In this document: positions 17,944-27,051 of the stretch, one piece after another
Numbering within the stretch: position 1 is the first letter of the stretch
Layout of the letters: the number at the start of each line of letters is the position of its first letter
Source of the DNA: Streptomyces phyllanthi
GTDB lineage: Bacteria > Actinomycetota > Actinomycetes > Streptomycetales > Streptomycetaceae
Length of the DNA stretch: 58,034 nt
Direction of reading: 5' to 3'
Assembly (NCBI RefSeq): GCF_009377205.1
Contig: NZ_VJZE01000012.1
Location: 1 to 58,034, forward strand
The notes under the pieces: model-generated
Seen by the model: the letters and a program-made list of their open reading frames with translations, nothing else
What the model was told of the DNA's origin: nothing
Databases searched by the model: none
Program-made: the position numbers and the translations under genes

Positions 17944-18840
17944 TCAGTCGTGCGGGACCACCGCGACCGGCGCCGTCGCGTGGTGCAGCACGGCATGGGT
18001 GACGGGCCCGATGTGGGCACCGAGCGGGGTGCGCCGTATACGCCGGCCGACGACGACCAGCGACGCATCAGCCGCGGCGTCCGCCAGGTGGGCGCCGGCG
18101 TTCCCGATCGCGGTCTGCTCGTCGACCTCCACGCCCGGGAACTTCTCCCGCCACGGTGCCAGGACCGCGTCGACGGCGTTTCTGTCCTGGCGGGCGAGTT
18201 CGTCGTTCAGCCCCGGGTCCGCAGCGGGGTCGTAGGCGACGTAGGGCGGCAGGCTCCAGCCGTGCACGACCCGAAGTCGGGCCGCGCGCTGGGCCGCGGC
18301 CTCGAAGGCGAACGCGATGACCGCGTCGTCGGGGTGCTCGTGGTCCAGGCCCAGAACGACGTCCCGGAACGGTGTGGCGGTCGACGGGTGGCAGTCCGCG
18401 TCCGGCTGGTGCTCGTCCTCGGCGCGTGCGTCGGAGCGTACGAGGACGATGGGCCGGGACATCTGCGCCGTGAGCGCGAGCCCGACCGAGCCGACCAGGA
18501 AGCCGACGACACCACCCAGGCCCCGTGAGCCGATGACCAGCGGGTCCGCCTCGGCGGACGCCGCCAGCAGTGCCGTCACGGGCGGCTGCGGCACCTGCTC
18601 CGAGGTGATCTCGAGATGGGGGTGGCGGTCGTGCAGTTGCTCGGTCGCCTCGCGCAGGACGCGGCCGCCCCAGTGCCGTTGCGCCGCGGTAGGGGGCACC
18701 GGCCGGGTGTACGGCTGCCAGTCCCAGGCGTGCACCAGGTGCAGCGGAAGGCCCCGTCGTTCCGCTTCGCGTGCGGCCCACTGCGCGGCGGCGAGGCTTT
18801 CGGGTGAGCCGTCCAGGCCGACGGTCACGGTACGGGGCAT
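17944..18840 (-). CDS. Tandem universal stress protein (USP 5)
   Basis: 298 residues, two UspA domains, with ATP motif G104-x2-G107-x9-G117-S118 in the first. The last 35 residues are nearly identical to those of USP 1 (PLGAHIGPVTHAVLHHATAP), suggesting recent duplication or gene conversion. It is convergent with the response regulator gene. A perfect palindrome lies 80 bases upstream of its ATG. Confidence 0.93.
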   Translation of the reverse strand: MPRTVTVGLDGSPESLAAAQWAAREAERRGLPLHLVHAWDWQPYTRPVPPTAAQRHWGGRVLREATEQLHDRHPHLEITSEQVPQPPVTALLAASAEADPLVIGSRGLGGVVGFLVGSVGLALTAQMSRPIVLVRSDARAEDEHQPDADCHPSTATPFRDVVLGLDHEHPDDAVIAFAFEAAAQRAARLRVVHGWSLPPYVAYDPAADPGLNDELARQDRNAVDAVLAPWREKFPGVEVDEQTAIGNAGAHLADAAADASLVVVGRRIRRTPLGAHIGPVTHAVLHHATAPVAVVPHD

Positions 18841-18919
18841 GGCGAGGACCTCCTTGGGGGGAAACGGGGGGCCTCGAGCGGCCCGTTGTCACGGTGTCAC
18901 CGGAGCGGACGCGGCAGCA

Positions 18920-18955
18920 GGGCCGAACGGCCCGAGGCCGGGGAGCATACGGCCC
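18920..18955. promoter_or_regulatory. DevR/OsdR-type boxes upstream of USP 5
   Basis: GGGCCGAACGGCCC (18920-18933, perfect arms) and GGAGCATACGGCCC (18942-18955, one mismatch) start 22 bases apart. Confidence 0.7.
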
Positions 18956-19053
18956 TGATGATCAGTGACGCGAACCGGCCGGAGCTGTCGGAGGTCCGCC
19001 GGCGCATGCCGCCTCCATGACGGACTGAGTTCGGCCCCGCTGTTGGAGGCGTC

Positions 19054-19635
19054 TCACGCGTGCCGGTGGCCCCGGTGGGCGTTGAACTCCGCCCAGGCCC
19101 GGTCCCACTGCGCCCTGCGACGCACATCCAGCCGTACCCGGACGACCCACCAGCAACCCACGACCACCACGCACACACCCGCCCCGGCCGCCGCGCCGAG
19201 GACGGCTCCCTGCGAGCCGGCCTGAGCCGGGGTGGGCGGGGTGGGACGAAGACGGCCCGCGTCATCGAGCCACACCGTGGTGGACGAGCCTGCCTTGCTG
19301 CCCGCCGACACCAGGGCCTCGCCGGTCTTGGGTGAGCCGGCGGACGTCGTCCACCGCACGGTCGCCCGCACATGGCCGTCCGCAGGCCCGGAGAACCGAG
19401 ACAGCGTGGCGGGGGCGTCCTCGACGAGGCGTGCGGCGGTGCGGTGCAGGCCCTGCGCCCGGTCGAGGGCGGAGCGCTCGCCGACGTCGGCCACCGCCAT
19501 CCCCACCGCGGGCACCATGAGCAGGAGCAGCACCGCCGCTGCCACGCCGAACCAGGCTTCGGCGATGTCGGAGCGTCGCTTGAGCGGGTTGCGCCGCCAG
19601 CGCCAGAGCCGCACCCTGCCACTCTGTTTCAGCAT
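19054..19635 (-). CDS. Rv1733c-like two-helix membrane protein
   Basis: 193 residues with the layout of mycobacterial Rv1733c, a DosR-regulon membrane antigen: a basic N-terminus (RVRLWRWRRNPLKRRSD), helix 1 at about 28-48, an extracytoplasmic domain of about 90 residues, helix 2 at about 143-167 and a basic C-terminal tail. GGAGGG six bases before the ATG at 19635 fixes the start. Function in any organism is unknown. A perfect fully symmetric palindrome lies 94 bases upstream, as expected of a regulon member. Confidence 0.82.
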   Translation of the reverse strand: MLKQSGRVRLWRWRRNPLKRRSDIAEAWFGVAAAVLLLLMVPAVGMAVADVGERSALDRAQGLHRTAARLVEDAPATLSRFSGPADGHVRATVRWTTSAGSPKTGEALVSAGSKAGSSTTVWLDDAGRLRPTPPTPAQAGSQGAVLGAAAGAGVCVVVVGCWWVVRVRLDVRRRAQWDRAWAEFNAHRGHRHA

Positions 19636-19728
19636 CTGTATCCCTCCGGGTGCGACGGATCTCGTCATCGACCTACGGTGACGGATCGGCGATCGATGGC
19701 GGCAGAGACCAACGGGGTCGTCCTGTGT

Positions 19729-19742
19729 GGGCCGATCGGCCC
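19729..19742. promoter_or_regulatory. DevR/OsdR-type box upstream of the Rv1733c-like gene
   Basis: GGGCCGATCGGCCC, symmetric at all 14 positions, 94-107 bases upstream of the leftward ATG at 19635. Confidence 0.72.
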
Positions 19743-19819
19743 CATTGCGAGACCCGGCCGGGCCCCGGCGGCCGAAGCGTCGCCGGGCACAATGCCGTTC
19801 GAGGGAGGTCGGTGACATG

Positions 19820-20160
19820 GCCGCCGCCCGGGGTATCGGTCCCGAACTGATGGTGGCGGCCCTGAGGTGCGTGAGGGCCTCGGCCGGCTGAACGACCTCA
19901 TCCGCGCGGCCGGGATCGTGCCGGCGCTGCCTCATCTCCTGGAGGACGGGGAGGAGATCTCCGTACGTCCTTCGCCGACCGCCGGTAACGACCCGCGTCG
20001 GTGGACCGCACCCCGCACGCGCGCCGCGTGTTCGCGGAGTCCTTCGGCCCCCTGGGCATCTCCGTCGCGCAGTTCACTGAGCGGCAGGCCGGCCACGTTC
20101 GGGTCACCGACCTGCGCGACGTGCTGCCGCCCATGGTGGCAGCGGCGCTGGTGTGCTGAT
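19820..20160 (+). pseudogene. Unidentified gene fragments
   Basis: Two coding-like pieces in different frames: RLNDLIRAAGIVPALPHLLE with GEEISVRPSPTAGNDP (about 19870-20000), and FGPLGISVAQFTERQAGHVR with VTDLRDVLPPMVAAALVC ending at a stop near 20159. Codon use is Streptomyces-like within each piece, but no single frame joins them. They may come from one broken gene or two. I do not recognise the families with confidence. Confidence 0.4.
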
Positions 20161-20185
20161 CACGCAGTGACACGACCGGCGTCGG

Positions 20186-20536
20186 TCATGCCGCGGAGGG
20201 CACCCCGGCTCCCGACGACTCGGGGACGGGCAGCATGGTCAGCAGCATGACGCTGGGCTCGGTGGCGCGCACCGTGTGCGGCAGCCGCGCGGGCAGGTGG
20301 ATCCAGCTCCCAGGCGTCGCCTCCGTCTTCTCCTCGCCCAGGACGAGGTCGAGACGGCCCTTGACGACCTGGATGACGACGGGCAGGGCCGAGGTGTGCT
20401 CGGTCAGTTCCTGGCCGGCGGCGAAGGCGAAGCCGACCACGCGCAGACGGTCGTCGCGGTACAGGACACGGCTGAGGGTGCCGTCCTCGGGCACGGTCAG
20501 TTCGGCGGCCAGGTCGGTGATCACGGTGGCGGTCAT
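20186..20536 (-). CDS. Small cupin-domain protein
   Basis: 116 residues forming a single cupin barrel (about 25-105). Possible metal-binding histidines are H47 (TEHTS), H80 and H87 (LPARLPHTV). Substrate unknown. It starts 13 bases after the methyltransferase stop, so the two form one leftward operon that shares the palindromes and iron box upstream of the methyltransferase. Confidence 0.82.
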   Translation of the reverse strand: MTATVITDLAAELTVPEDGTLSRVLYRDDRLRVVGFAFAAGQELTEHTSALPVVIQVVKGRLDLVLGEEKTEATPGSWIHLPARLPHTVRATEPSVMLLTMLPVPESSGAGVPSAA

Positions 20537-20549
20537 CCGGGGTTCCTCC

Positions 20550-21395
20550 TCAGGGCTGGGACGGGGTGGGGACGGCGAGCAGACTGATCGCGCCCAGATG
20601 GTCGCGGTGGCGGTGGAAGACGCTGCGCATGTGCAGCACGCGGCGCAGGGCGGCCGGGTTGCGCAGTGCCCGGCCGGCGATGCGCAGCGCGGGGACCACT
20701 CCTTCGTCGGCGATCAGCCGGCGTGGTTCGAGCAGTGCCATCGGCGCCGTCTTGATGGCGGTGACGGTGAAACCCTCGGTGGCGAGCAGCTCACTCCAGG
20801 CGGTGGGGGTCAGGGGGCGGGCGCCGACGTGGATGGCCTCGTGCAGGTCATGGGTGATCCGCTCGGCGAGTGCCGGGTCGAGATCGTCGGGCAGCAGGCA
20901 CAGTTCGTGGATGGCGTACCGGCCGGTGGAGCCGTCGAGCAGACGAAGGGCCTCCCGTACGATGCGCCGCTTGGCGGGTTCGGGCTGCATGGTCAGCATC
21001 GCCTCGCCGTACACGACGGTGGCGTCGCCGTCCGGCAACCGAGTGTCCGCGGCGTCCGACCGTACGGCGCGCACCTGGGTCGGGCCGGGGGCGGCGAGGG
21101 CGCTGAGTGCCGCCACGGCGGTGGCGTCGCGGTCGACGGCGGTGTAGGCGGCCGGGCGGCGGACAAGGGTCAGCCGGGCGGTGGCTCCGAGGCCGGCGGC
21201 CAGCTCCACCACACGGTCTTCCGGGTCCACGCCGAGGGCGTCCAGCATCCACCGGGTCAGCTCCACACCGCCGGGGCGCAGCACCCGCTTGCCCAGGCGG
21301 GCCAGCAGCCAGTGGCCGGGCATGCGGGACGCGTCCAGTCCGTCGCCGGGAAGGGGGATGGTCTTCTGCAGGGCCGAATGGTCTGTCGATGCCAT
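20550..21395 (-). CDS. SAM-dependent methyltransferase
   Basis: 281-residue class I methyltransferase with motif I VVELAAGLGATARL (about 62-75) and a following acidic loop (TAVDRDATAV). The N-terminal GHWLLARLGKRVLRPGGVEL resembles small-molecule methyltransferases found in hypoxia islands. Substrate unknown. It is first in an operon with the cupin gene. The promoter region has two exact palindromic boxes and an iron-box-like element, suggesting two-way control by oxygen limitation and iron. Confidence 0.85.
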   Translation of the reverse strand: MASTDHSALQKTIPLPGDGLDASRMPGHWLLARLGKRVLRPGGVELTRWMLDALGVDPEDRVVELAAGLGATARLTLVRRPAAYTAVDRDATAVAALSALAAPGPTQVRAVRSDAADTRLPDGDATVVYGEAMLTMQPEPAKRRIVREALRLLDGSTGRYAIHELCLLPDDLDPALAERITHDLHEAIHVGARPLTPTAWSELLATEGFTVTAIKTAPMALLEPRRLIADEGVVPALRIAGRALRNPAALRRVLHMRSVFHRHRDHLGAISLLAVPTPSQP

Positions 21396-21425
21396 GTTCG
21401 TGCCTCGCTCTCTGCCTGCATCGGT

Positions 21426-21444
21426 GTTACTTAGGCGAACCTAA
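21426..21444. promoter_or_regulatory. Iron box (DmdR1/DtxR-like) upstream of the methyltransferase
   Basis: GTTACTTAGGCGAACCTAA agrees with the actinobacterial iron-box consensus TTAGGTTAGGCTAACCTAA at 14 of 19 positions by hand alignment, with a strong right half (GGCGAACCTAA). It sits 31-49 bases upstream of the start at 21395. Confidence 0.6.
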
Positions 21445-21467
21445 CTCGGAGTGGTGGTGGGGTGCGG

Positions 21468-21503
21468 GGGCCGAACGTCCCGATCGAAGGGGCCAGTGGG
21501 CCC
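21468..21503. promoter_or_regulatory. Tandem DevR/OsdR-type boxes upstream of methyltransferase-cupin
   Basis: GGGCCGAACGTCCC (21468-21481) and GGGCCAGTGGGCCC (21490-21503) both match GGGNCNNNNGNCCC exactly and start 22 bases apart. Confidence 0.7.
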
Positions 21504-21648
21504 GTCTCGCCGGGCGGCGTCAGCAGGCCGGAAGCACTTGTGCGTGAAAAGCGGGATCACCCCGCTACCGGACGGCGACCGGGAGCGCGCCGGTGAACCG
21601 CGCGGTTCATGGCTTTCCTCTGTGCTCCGGCTCCGTAGTGCCGTGCCG

Positions 21649-22595
<947 letters not shown>

Positions 22596-22599
<4 letters not shown>

Positions 22600-23183
22600 G
22601 GCCGTCCTTCTTCCTTGTCTGCCGAGGTGAGGATCCCGGCGTGGGCCGCCGGCGCCGTGCCGTGGGGGCGGGTGGTGGAGGCCGCCTGTGGGGCGTGGAC
22701 GCGGGAGTGGGCGGGAACGTCGCGCAGGACCAGAGCGTGCGCGCCGACGATCGTGTCGTGGCCGACGTGGACCGGGCCGAGCACGGTTGCGCCGACGCCG
22801 AGGACGACCCGGTCGCCGATGGTGGGATGCCGCTTGGCGGCCTTCGTGTCGGTCCACCAGCCGGTGCCGCCCAGGGTGACGCGGTGGTACAGCATCACGT
22901 CGTCGCCCAGGACGGCGGTCTCGCCGATGACCACGCCCATGCCGTGGTCGATGAAGCAGCGGCGGCCCACGACTGCACCCGGGTGGATCTCGATGCCGGT
23001 CAGCGCGCGGGAAAGTTGGGACAGCAGCCGGGGCAGCAGCGGTACACCGAGCTGGTGCAGCCTGTGGGCGACCCGGTGGGCCCAAATCGCCCACAGGCCG
23101 GGGTACAGCAGGACCTCGACCACGTGGGCGCCGTGCAGGGCGGGGTCCTTGCGGCGGGCCGTCCGGAGGTCTTCGAAGATCAT
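22596..23183 (-). CDS. cysE: Serine O-acetyltransferase
   Basis: 195-residue left-handed beta-helix acetyltransferase making O-acetylserine for CysK. Hexapeptide repeats run from about 64 to 150, with catalytic-type [18 protein letters not shown] and [10 protein letters not shown] motifs. The start at 23183 (MIFEDL) is the usual one for the short actinobacterial form; in-frame starts further upstream add unconserved residues. The C-terminal tail after about 160 is low complexity and unlikely to be structured. Confidence 0.93.
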
Positions 23184-23960
23184 GCGCGTCTTTCTGTGAG
23201 CGGGTCGCGGCATGCAGCCGGTGGGCGTGGGGCCGGATGGCACGCCGTGCTCGACCGGGCCGCGCCGACGGAGGGAGTGAAGGCTTGTCGGGCTGGGGCC
23301 GACGAAGGTCTGTCACCGCCGTGACGGGTGCACAAGCGCCGGCCATCGATCGGTGCAGACAGCCGCGGGCCCGGTGAGCCTCAAGTCGCAGAGGAGGGAG
23401 AGCTCTTCGCGTTCGAGGTGCAGGACAAGCGTGTGACCGCAGGGAATTGACATCGCGCCGGTCCCTGTCGCGTGACGAGTCGATGCTCCCTCTCGTCGTC
23501 GGCTTCCGAGGCCACCGCGCCGGTTCTGCCCCTGCGAGTGAACGCTACGGTCCGTTCCCGGTGCGACGCCCGGTCCGAAGCGCCTGGTGTGGGTGGGCCG
23601 GATGGACCAGAACATCGCTCGTGGTCCGGGACCAACAGCCCCCGCCAAGGGACCGTTCGGCCCGAGCGCACCTTTCCGCGGTCCGGTGATGCTGCTTCCC
23701 GAGATCGAACGGGAGGAGGCCACGGGCCGCCGCCTCCATCTGCCGGCTGCGCGTTCTCCATTCCAGAGGCCGCAGTTGGAAGCGGTGTCCTCCCGGCTCG
23801 GTCACCGTCCGGCCGCCTGCCACCCGTCCCGGGCGGCCGGACGCGCCCTCGGCACGCTCGGCGCGATGCGCGGCCTTCTCCTGCCTCACCTCGGCGCCAC
23901 CGAGCACGTCTTGCGACTCGCCGTGCCCGGGCCTGACGTGCGCCTGCCCGTCTGGCAGCC
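23184..23960. other. Long gap without a convincing gene
   Basis: Open frames exist here but none shows a recognisable domain. A palindrome GGACCGTTCGGCCC (23650-23663, one mismatch) is present some 460 bases from genes on either side. The plus frame from 23687 to 24057 is arginine-rich and looks non-coding. This may be another deletion scar with a stranded regulatory site. Confidence 0.4.
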
Positions 23961-23972
23961 GGCTTGCCCCTT

Positions 23973-24030
23973 GGGCCGTGTGGCCCGGCTGCGAGGGCCA
24001 AGGGGCCCATGCCTGAGGGCCGCAAGCCCC
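23973..24030. promoter_or_regulatory. Three phased DevR/OsdR-type boxes upstream of feoA
   Basis: GGGCCGTGTGGCCC (23973-23986), GGGCCAAGGGGCCC (23995-24008) and GGGCCGCAAGCCCC (24017-24030) all match GGGNCNNNNGNCCC, each starting exactly 22 bases after the last. The set ends 90 bases before the feoA ATG. Confidence 0.68.
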
Positions 24031-24043
24031 AGGTCTTCGCTGG

Positions 24044-24062
24044 ACAGGCAAGGCTAACTTCA
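24044..24062. promoter_or_regulatory. Iron-box-like element upstream of feoA
   Basis: ACAGGCAAGGCTAACTTCA agrees with TTAGGTTAGGCTAACCTAA at 13 of 19 positions, including the uninterrupted core AGGCTAAC. It lies between the phased palindromes and the feoA start. Confidence 0.5.
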
Positions 24063-24120
24063 CCTTGTTGGTGATCTTTTGCTGGGCGGTTGTGCTCGGC
24101 GCAATGCCGTGGAGACACAC

Positions 24121-24426
24121 ATGAGTGGCACTGACGGGGTGTTCGAGGAAGCAAACGGCCGGGGGACCACCGTCGTCGACGCCCCACCGCGATCTTTGGC
24201 GGACCTGGCACCCGGTACGGCTGTCGTGGTGATCGCGGTCGTCGACGACGGAGAACCCGCTGTTGTCCGCCGACTGCACGACCTCGGATTCACTCCTGGA
24301 GCGGTCGTGGAGGTGGTACGCCGGGCGCCCCTGCGTGAACCGGTCCTCTACCGGGTCAGGGACTACGAGGTGTGTCTGCGCCGGGCGCAGGCGGAGTGCG
24401 TGCACGTCACCGAGGCGGAGCGGTGA
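24121..24426 (+). CDS. feoA: Ferrous iron transport protein FeoA
   Basis: 101 residues. The SH3-like FeoA domain occupies about 25-98: SLADLAPGTAVVV, RRLHDLGFTPGAVVEVV and VRDYEVCLRRAQAECVHV. The first 22 residues are a polar extension. It is thought to modulate FeoB GTPase or transport activity at the inner face of the membrane. ATG 24121 follows GGAG at good spacing. The stop overlaps the feoB GTG (GTGA). Confidence 0.93.
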   Translation: MSGTDGVFEEANGRGTTVVDAPPRSLADLAPGTAVVVIAVVDDGEPAVVRRLHDLGFTPGAVVEVVRRAPLREPVLYRVRDYEVCLRRAQAECVHVTEAER

Positions 24427-26372
24427 ACGCGGGCTGCCACGACGCCGGCGGCGCGGACGCGACCCTGACGGAGGCGCCGCGGATCGCCCTGGTCGGGGCA
24501 CCCAACTCGGGCAAGACCAGCGTCTTCAACGGCCTCACGGGCCTGCGCGCCAAGACCGGAAACTACCCCGGCGTGACCGTGTCCCGCTTCGTCGGGACGG
24601 CCCGGACGGGCCGCCACCGGCACATGGTCGAGGACCTGCCGGGTACCTACAGCCTGGAGCCGATCAGCCCGGACGAGCAGATCACCGTCGACGTACTGGA
24701 CGGACGACTCGAGGGCGCCGACCGGCCGGACGCGCTGCTGGTCGTCGTGGACGCCACCACGCTGCGGCGCTCCCTCGGGTTCGTCGCCCAGGTCCTGGCC
24801 CGCGGGCTGCCGACCTGTGTCGTGGTGACCTTCACCGACGAACTGGCGCGCCGTCAGGGCCGATTGGGCGTCGATGCGTTGGCGCAGGCGCTCGGCGTAC
24901 CGGTGCTGCCTGTGGTCGGCCACCGCGGGGTGGGCATCGCGCAGCTGCGCGAGCAGCTCACGACCTGGCGCACCTGGCAGGCACCGGCCGTGCCACCGCC
25001 CACGCAGCCGGGCGAGCGGGACGCCTGGGCGGACTCGGTCCTGGCCTTCGCCGGCTACCGGCCCCCTGAGCGCCATCGGATGACCCAGCACGTGGACGCG
25101 GTGCTGCTGCATCCGGTGTGGGGGACGGCGGTGTTCTTCACGGTGATGGTGCTGTTCTTCCAGACCGTCTTCACCCTGGCCGCCCCGTTGCAGGGCTGGG
25201 TGGAATCGCTTGGCGGGTGGCTGTCGGGCCAGGTGGACGCCCACGTCGGCAACCCGTGGCTGTCCGGGCTGCTGGGCGATGCCCTCATCGGCGGTGTCGG
25301 CGGCGTGCTCGTGTTCGTTCCGCAGATCGTGCTGCTGTTCCTGCTCCTGGCCCTGTTGGAGGGGGTGGGGTACATGGCGCGGGCGGCGTTCCTGATGGAC
25401 CGGGTGATGGCCCGCTTCGGCCTGGAGGGCCGGGCCTTCGTGGCGCTGCTGTCGTCGTTCGCCTGCGCGATCCCCGGCATCATGGCCACCCGCACCCTGC
25501 CCTCGGCCAGGGACCGCCTGGCCACCATGATGGCCGCCCCGCTGATGGCCTGCTCGGCGCGGCTGCCGGTCTACGTGCTGCTCATCGGCCTGCTGGTCGA
25601 CCCCTCAGCCGGAGTCGGCCCGTTCGGCGCCCAGGGCCTGGTCATGTTCGGCCTGTACCTGCTGGGCGCGGTCTCGGCAATGCCGGCCGCCTGGGTGTTC
25701 AAGAGGCTCGGCGACCGCCACGGACAGGCGATGCCGTTCTTCATGGAGCTGCCGCCCTACCGGCTGCCCGCCCCGCGCGCGGTGCTGGTGGCGATGTGGT
25801 CCTCCGCGCGCGCCTTCCTGCGCAAGTGCACGACCGTCATCGTCGCCACCAGCGTCGTGCTGTGGCTGCTGCTCAACCTGCCGTTGCACACGGACGCGCA
25901 GCTGCGCGCGGCGGGCGTCGACGCCTCCGACTCCGTCGCGGTGTCCGCCTACAGCGTCGACCACAGCTACGCCGCCGGCCTGGGCCGCCTGGTCGCCCCC
26001 GTCTTCGACCCGCTGGGCTTCGACTGGCGCATCAACGTCGGTGTGCTGTCGGCCCAGGGCGCCCGGGAAACCTTCGTCGCCACCCTCGGACAGGTCGCCG
26101 CCGCCGAGGACCCCGACCAGCCCGCGCAGGCGCTGGCGAGCATGACCTACTCTGACGGGCCGCGTGCCGGGGAAGTGGTGTTCACGGCGCCCACCATCGC
26201 CGCGCTGCTGGTCTACTTCGTGTACGCACTGCAGTGCATGGCCACGGTGGCGGTCCTGCGCCGGGAGACCGGCACCTGGAGATGGCCGACGATCGCCTTC
26301 ACCTACCTCACCGTCCTGGCCTGGCTGATGGCCTACCTGGCCCGAACGGCCACCGTCCTGCTGGGCGGGTGA
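24423..26372 (+). CDS. feoB: Ferrous iron transporter FeoB
   Basis: 649-residue membrane GTPase importing Fe(II), the iron form that prevails without oxygen. The G domain has G1 GAPNSGKT (25-32), the G2-type threonine near GNYPGVTV and G3 DLPG (71-74). The G4 position reads TFTD rather than NKxD, so guanine recognition may differ. Membrane core: gate motifs SSFACAIPGIMATRT and PLMACSARLPVY are conserved. GTG 24423 is translationally coupled to feoA. Confidence 0.95.
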   Translation: MNAGCHDAGGADATLTEAPRIALVGAPNSGKTSVFNGLTGLRAKTGNYPGVTVSRFVGTARTGRHRHMVEDLPGTYSLEPISPDEQITVDVLDGRLEGADRPDALLVVVDATTLRRSLGFVAQVLARGLPTCVVVTFTDELARRQGRLGVDALAQALGVPVLPVVGHRGVGIAQLREQLTTWRTWQAPAVPPPTQPGERDAWADSVLAFAGYRPPERHRMTQHVDAVLLHPVWGTAVFFTVMVLFFQTVFTLAAPLQGWVESLGGWLSGQVDAHVGNPWLSGLLGDALIGGVGGVLVFVPQIVLLFLLLALLEGVGYMARAAFLMDRVMARFGLEGRAFVALLSSFACAIPGIMATRTLPSARDRLATMMAAPLMACSARLPVYVLLIGLLVDPSAGVGPFGAQGLVMFGLYLLGAVSAMPAAWVFKRLGDRHGQAMPFFMELPPYRLPAPRAVLVAMWSSARAFLRKCTTVIVATSVVLWLLLNLPLHTDAQLRAAGVDASDSVAVSAYSVDHSYAAGLGRLVAPVFDPLGFDWRINVGVLSAQGARETFVATLGQVAAAEDPDQPAQALASMTYSDGPRAGEVVFTAPTIAALLVYFVYALQCMATVAVLRRETGTWRWPTIAFTYLTVLAWLMAYLARTATVLLGG

Positions 26373-26381
26373 GCCGACCCG

Positions 26382-26963
26382 ATGATTCCCATGCACCCCC
26401 AGCCAGTCGCCGGCCATCCCGACCGGCTCCGCTGGATCATCCCCGCCGGAACCCTCACCGGCACCGGCCCGCTCGCCGAGGTACCCGCCCCGCTGGCCAC
26501 GCTGATGGCCGACGGCACCCTCGCGCAGATCATGCTGGAACCCGCGGCTGTCGTCACCCTTCTCGGTCCGGGCCACACCTGGACCGAAGAGGGAGCCCGG
26601 GTCCGCACCGCACTCCACGCCGCCCTCGACGACCCCTCTGGATGGATCCCGGCCGTCGGCACCGATCAGGGCCACGACGACACGTTGCTGCACCGCGCGG
26701 CACGAGAGGTCCTCGCCGGGGAAGTGGGTGACTTCGCCCGATCCCACGGCGGCACGATCGACCTCGTCGACGTACACGACGGCGTCGTCACCGTCCGCCT
26801 CGGCGGCACTTGCGACGGCTGCCCCGCTTCCTGGTTCACGCTTCAGCAACGCCTGGAGAGCCGCTTGCGACGGCACCATCCCGGCCTGCGGGAAGTCCGC
26901 AACGTCGCCTCGCCCGTGAGAGGCGGCGCTGTCACGGCGTTTCATCCCGTGAGTGATGTTTGA
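26382..26963 (+). CDS. NifU-type Fe-S scaffold domain protein
   Basis: 193 residues. The C-terminal NifU domain (about 105-185) has the C144-x2-C147 pair (GGTCDGCPAS) used to hold a transient Fe-S cluster. The N-terminal half (about 10-90) is a NifU-N/Scaffold-like region, LAEVPAPLATLMADGTLAQI. It starts 10 bases after feoB and is very likely the third gene of a feoAB-nifU operon, linking iron entry to cluster assembly (inference). An alternative in-frame start is ATG 26391. Confidence 0.88.
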   Translation: MIPMHPQPVAGHPDRLRWIIPAGTLTGTGPLAEVPAPLATLMADGTLAQIMLEPAAVVTLLGPGHTWTEEGARVRTALHAALDDPSGWIPAVGTDQGHDDTLLHRAAREVLAGEVGDFARSHGGTIDLVDVHDGVVTVRLGGTCDGCPASWFTLQQRLESRLRRHHPGLREVRNVASPVRGGAVTAFHPVSDV

Positions 26964-27051
26964 TCCCGTGGTGCCGGGTCGCGCCAGGAAATGGTTGCTT
27001 CGCCGGTGAGGCAGGGGCCCCTGAGCGGCTTGTGCGGAGTGCGCCGGCCGG

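Noticed and set aside
23230..23243. GGGCCGGATGGCAC upstream of cysE
   Set aside because: Single site with a mismatch; one-mismatch hits are frequent by chance at this GC content.
23687..24057. Plus-strand frame of 120 or so codons before feoA, downstream of a palindrome
   Set aside because: No recognisable motif, arginine/proline/leucine-rich and overlaps the feoA regulatory boxes; more likely non-coding.
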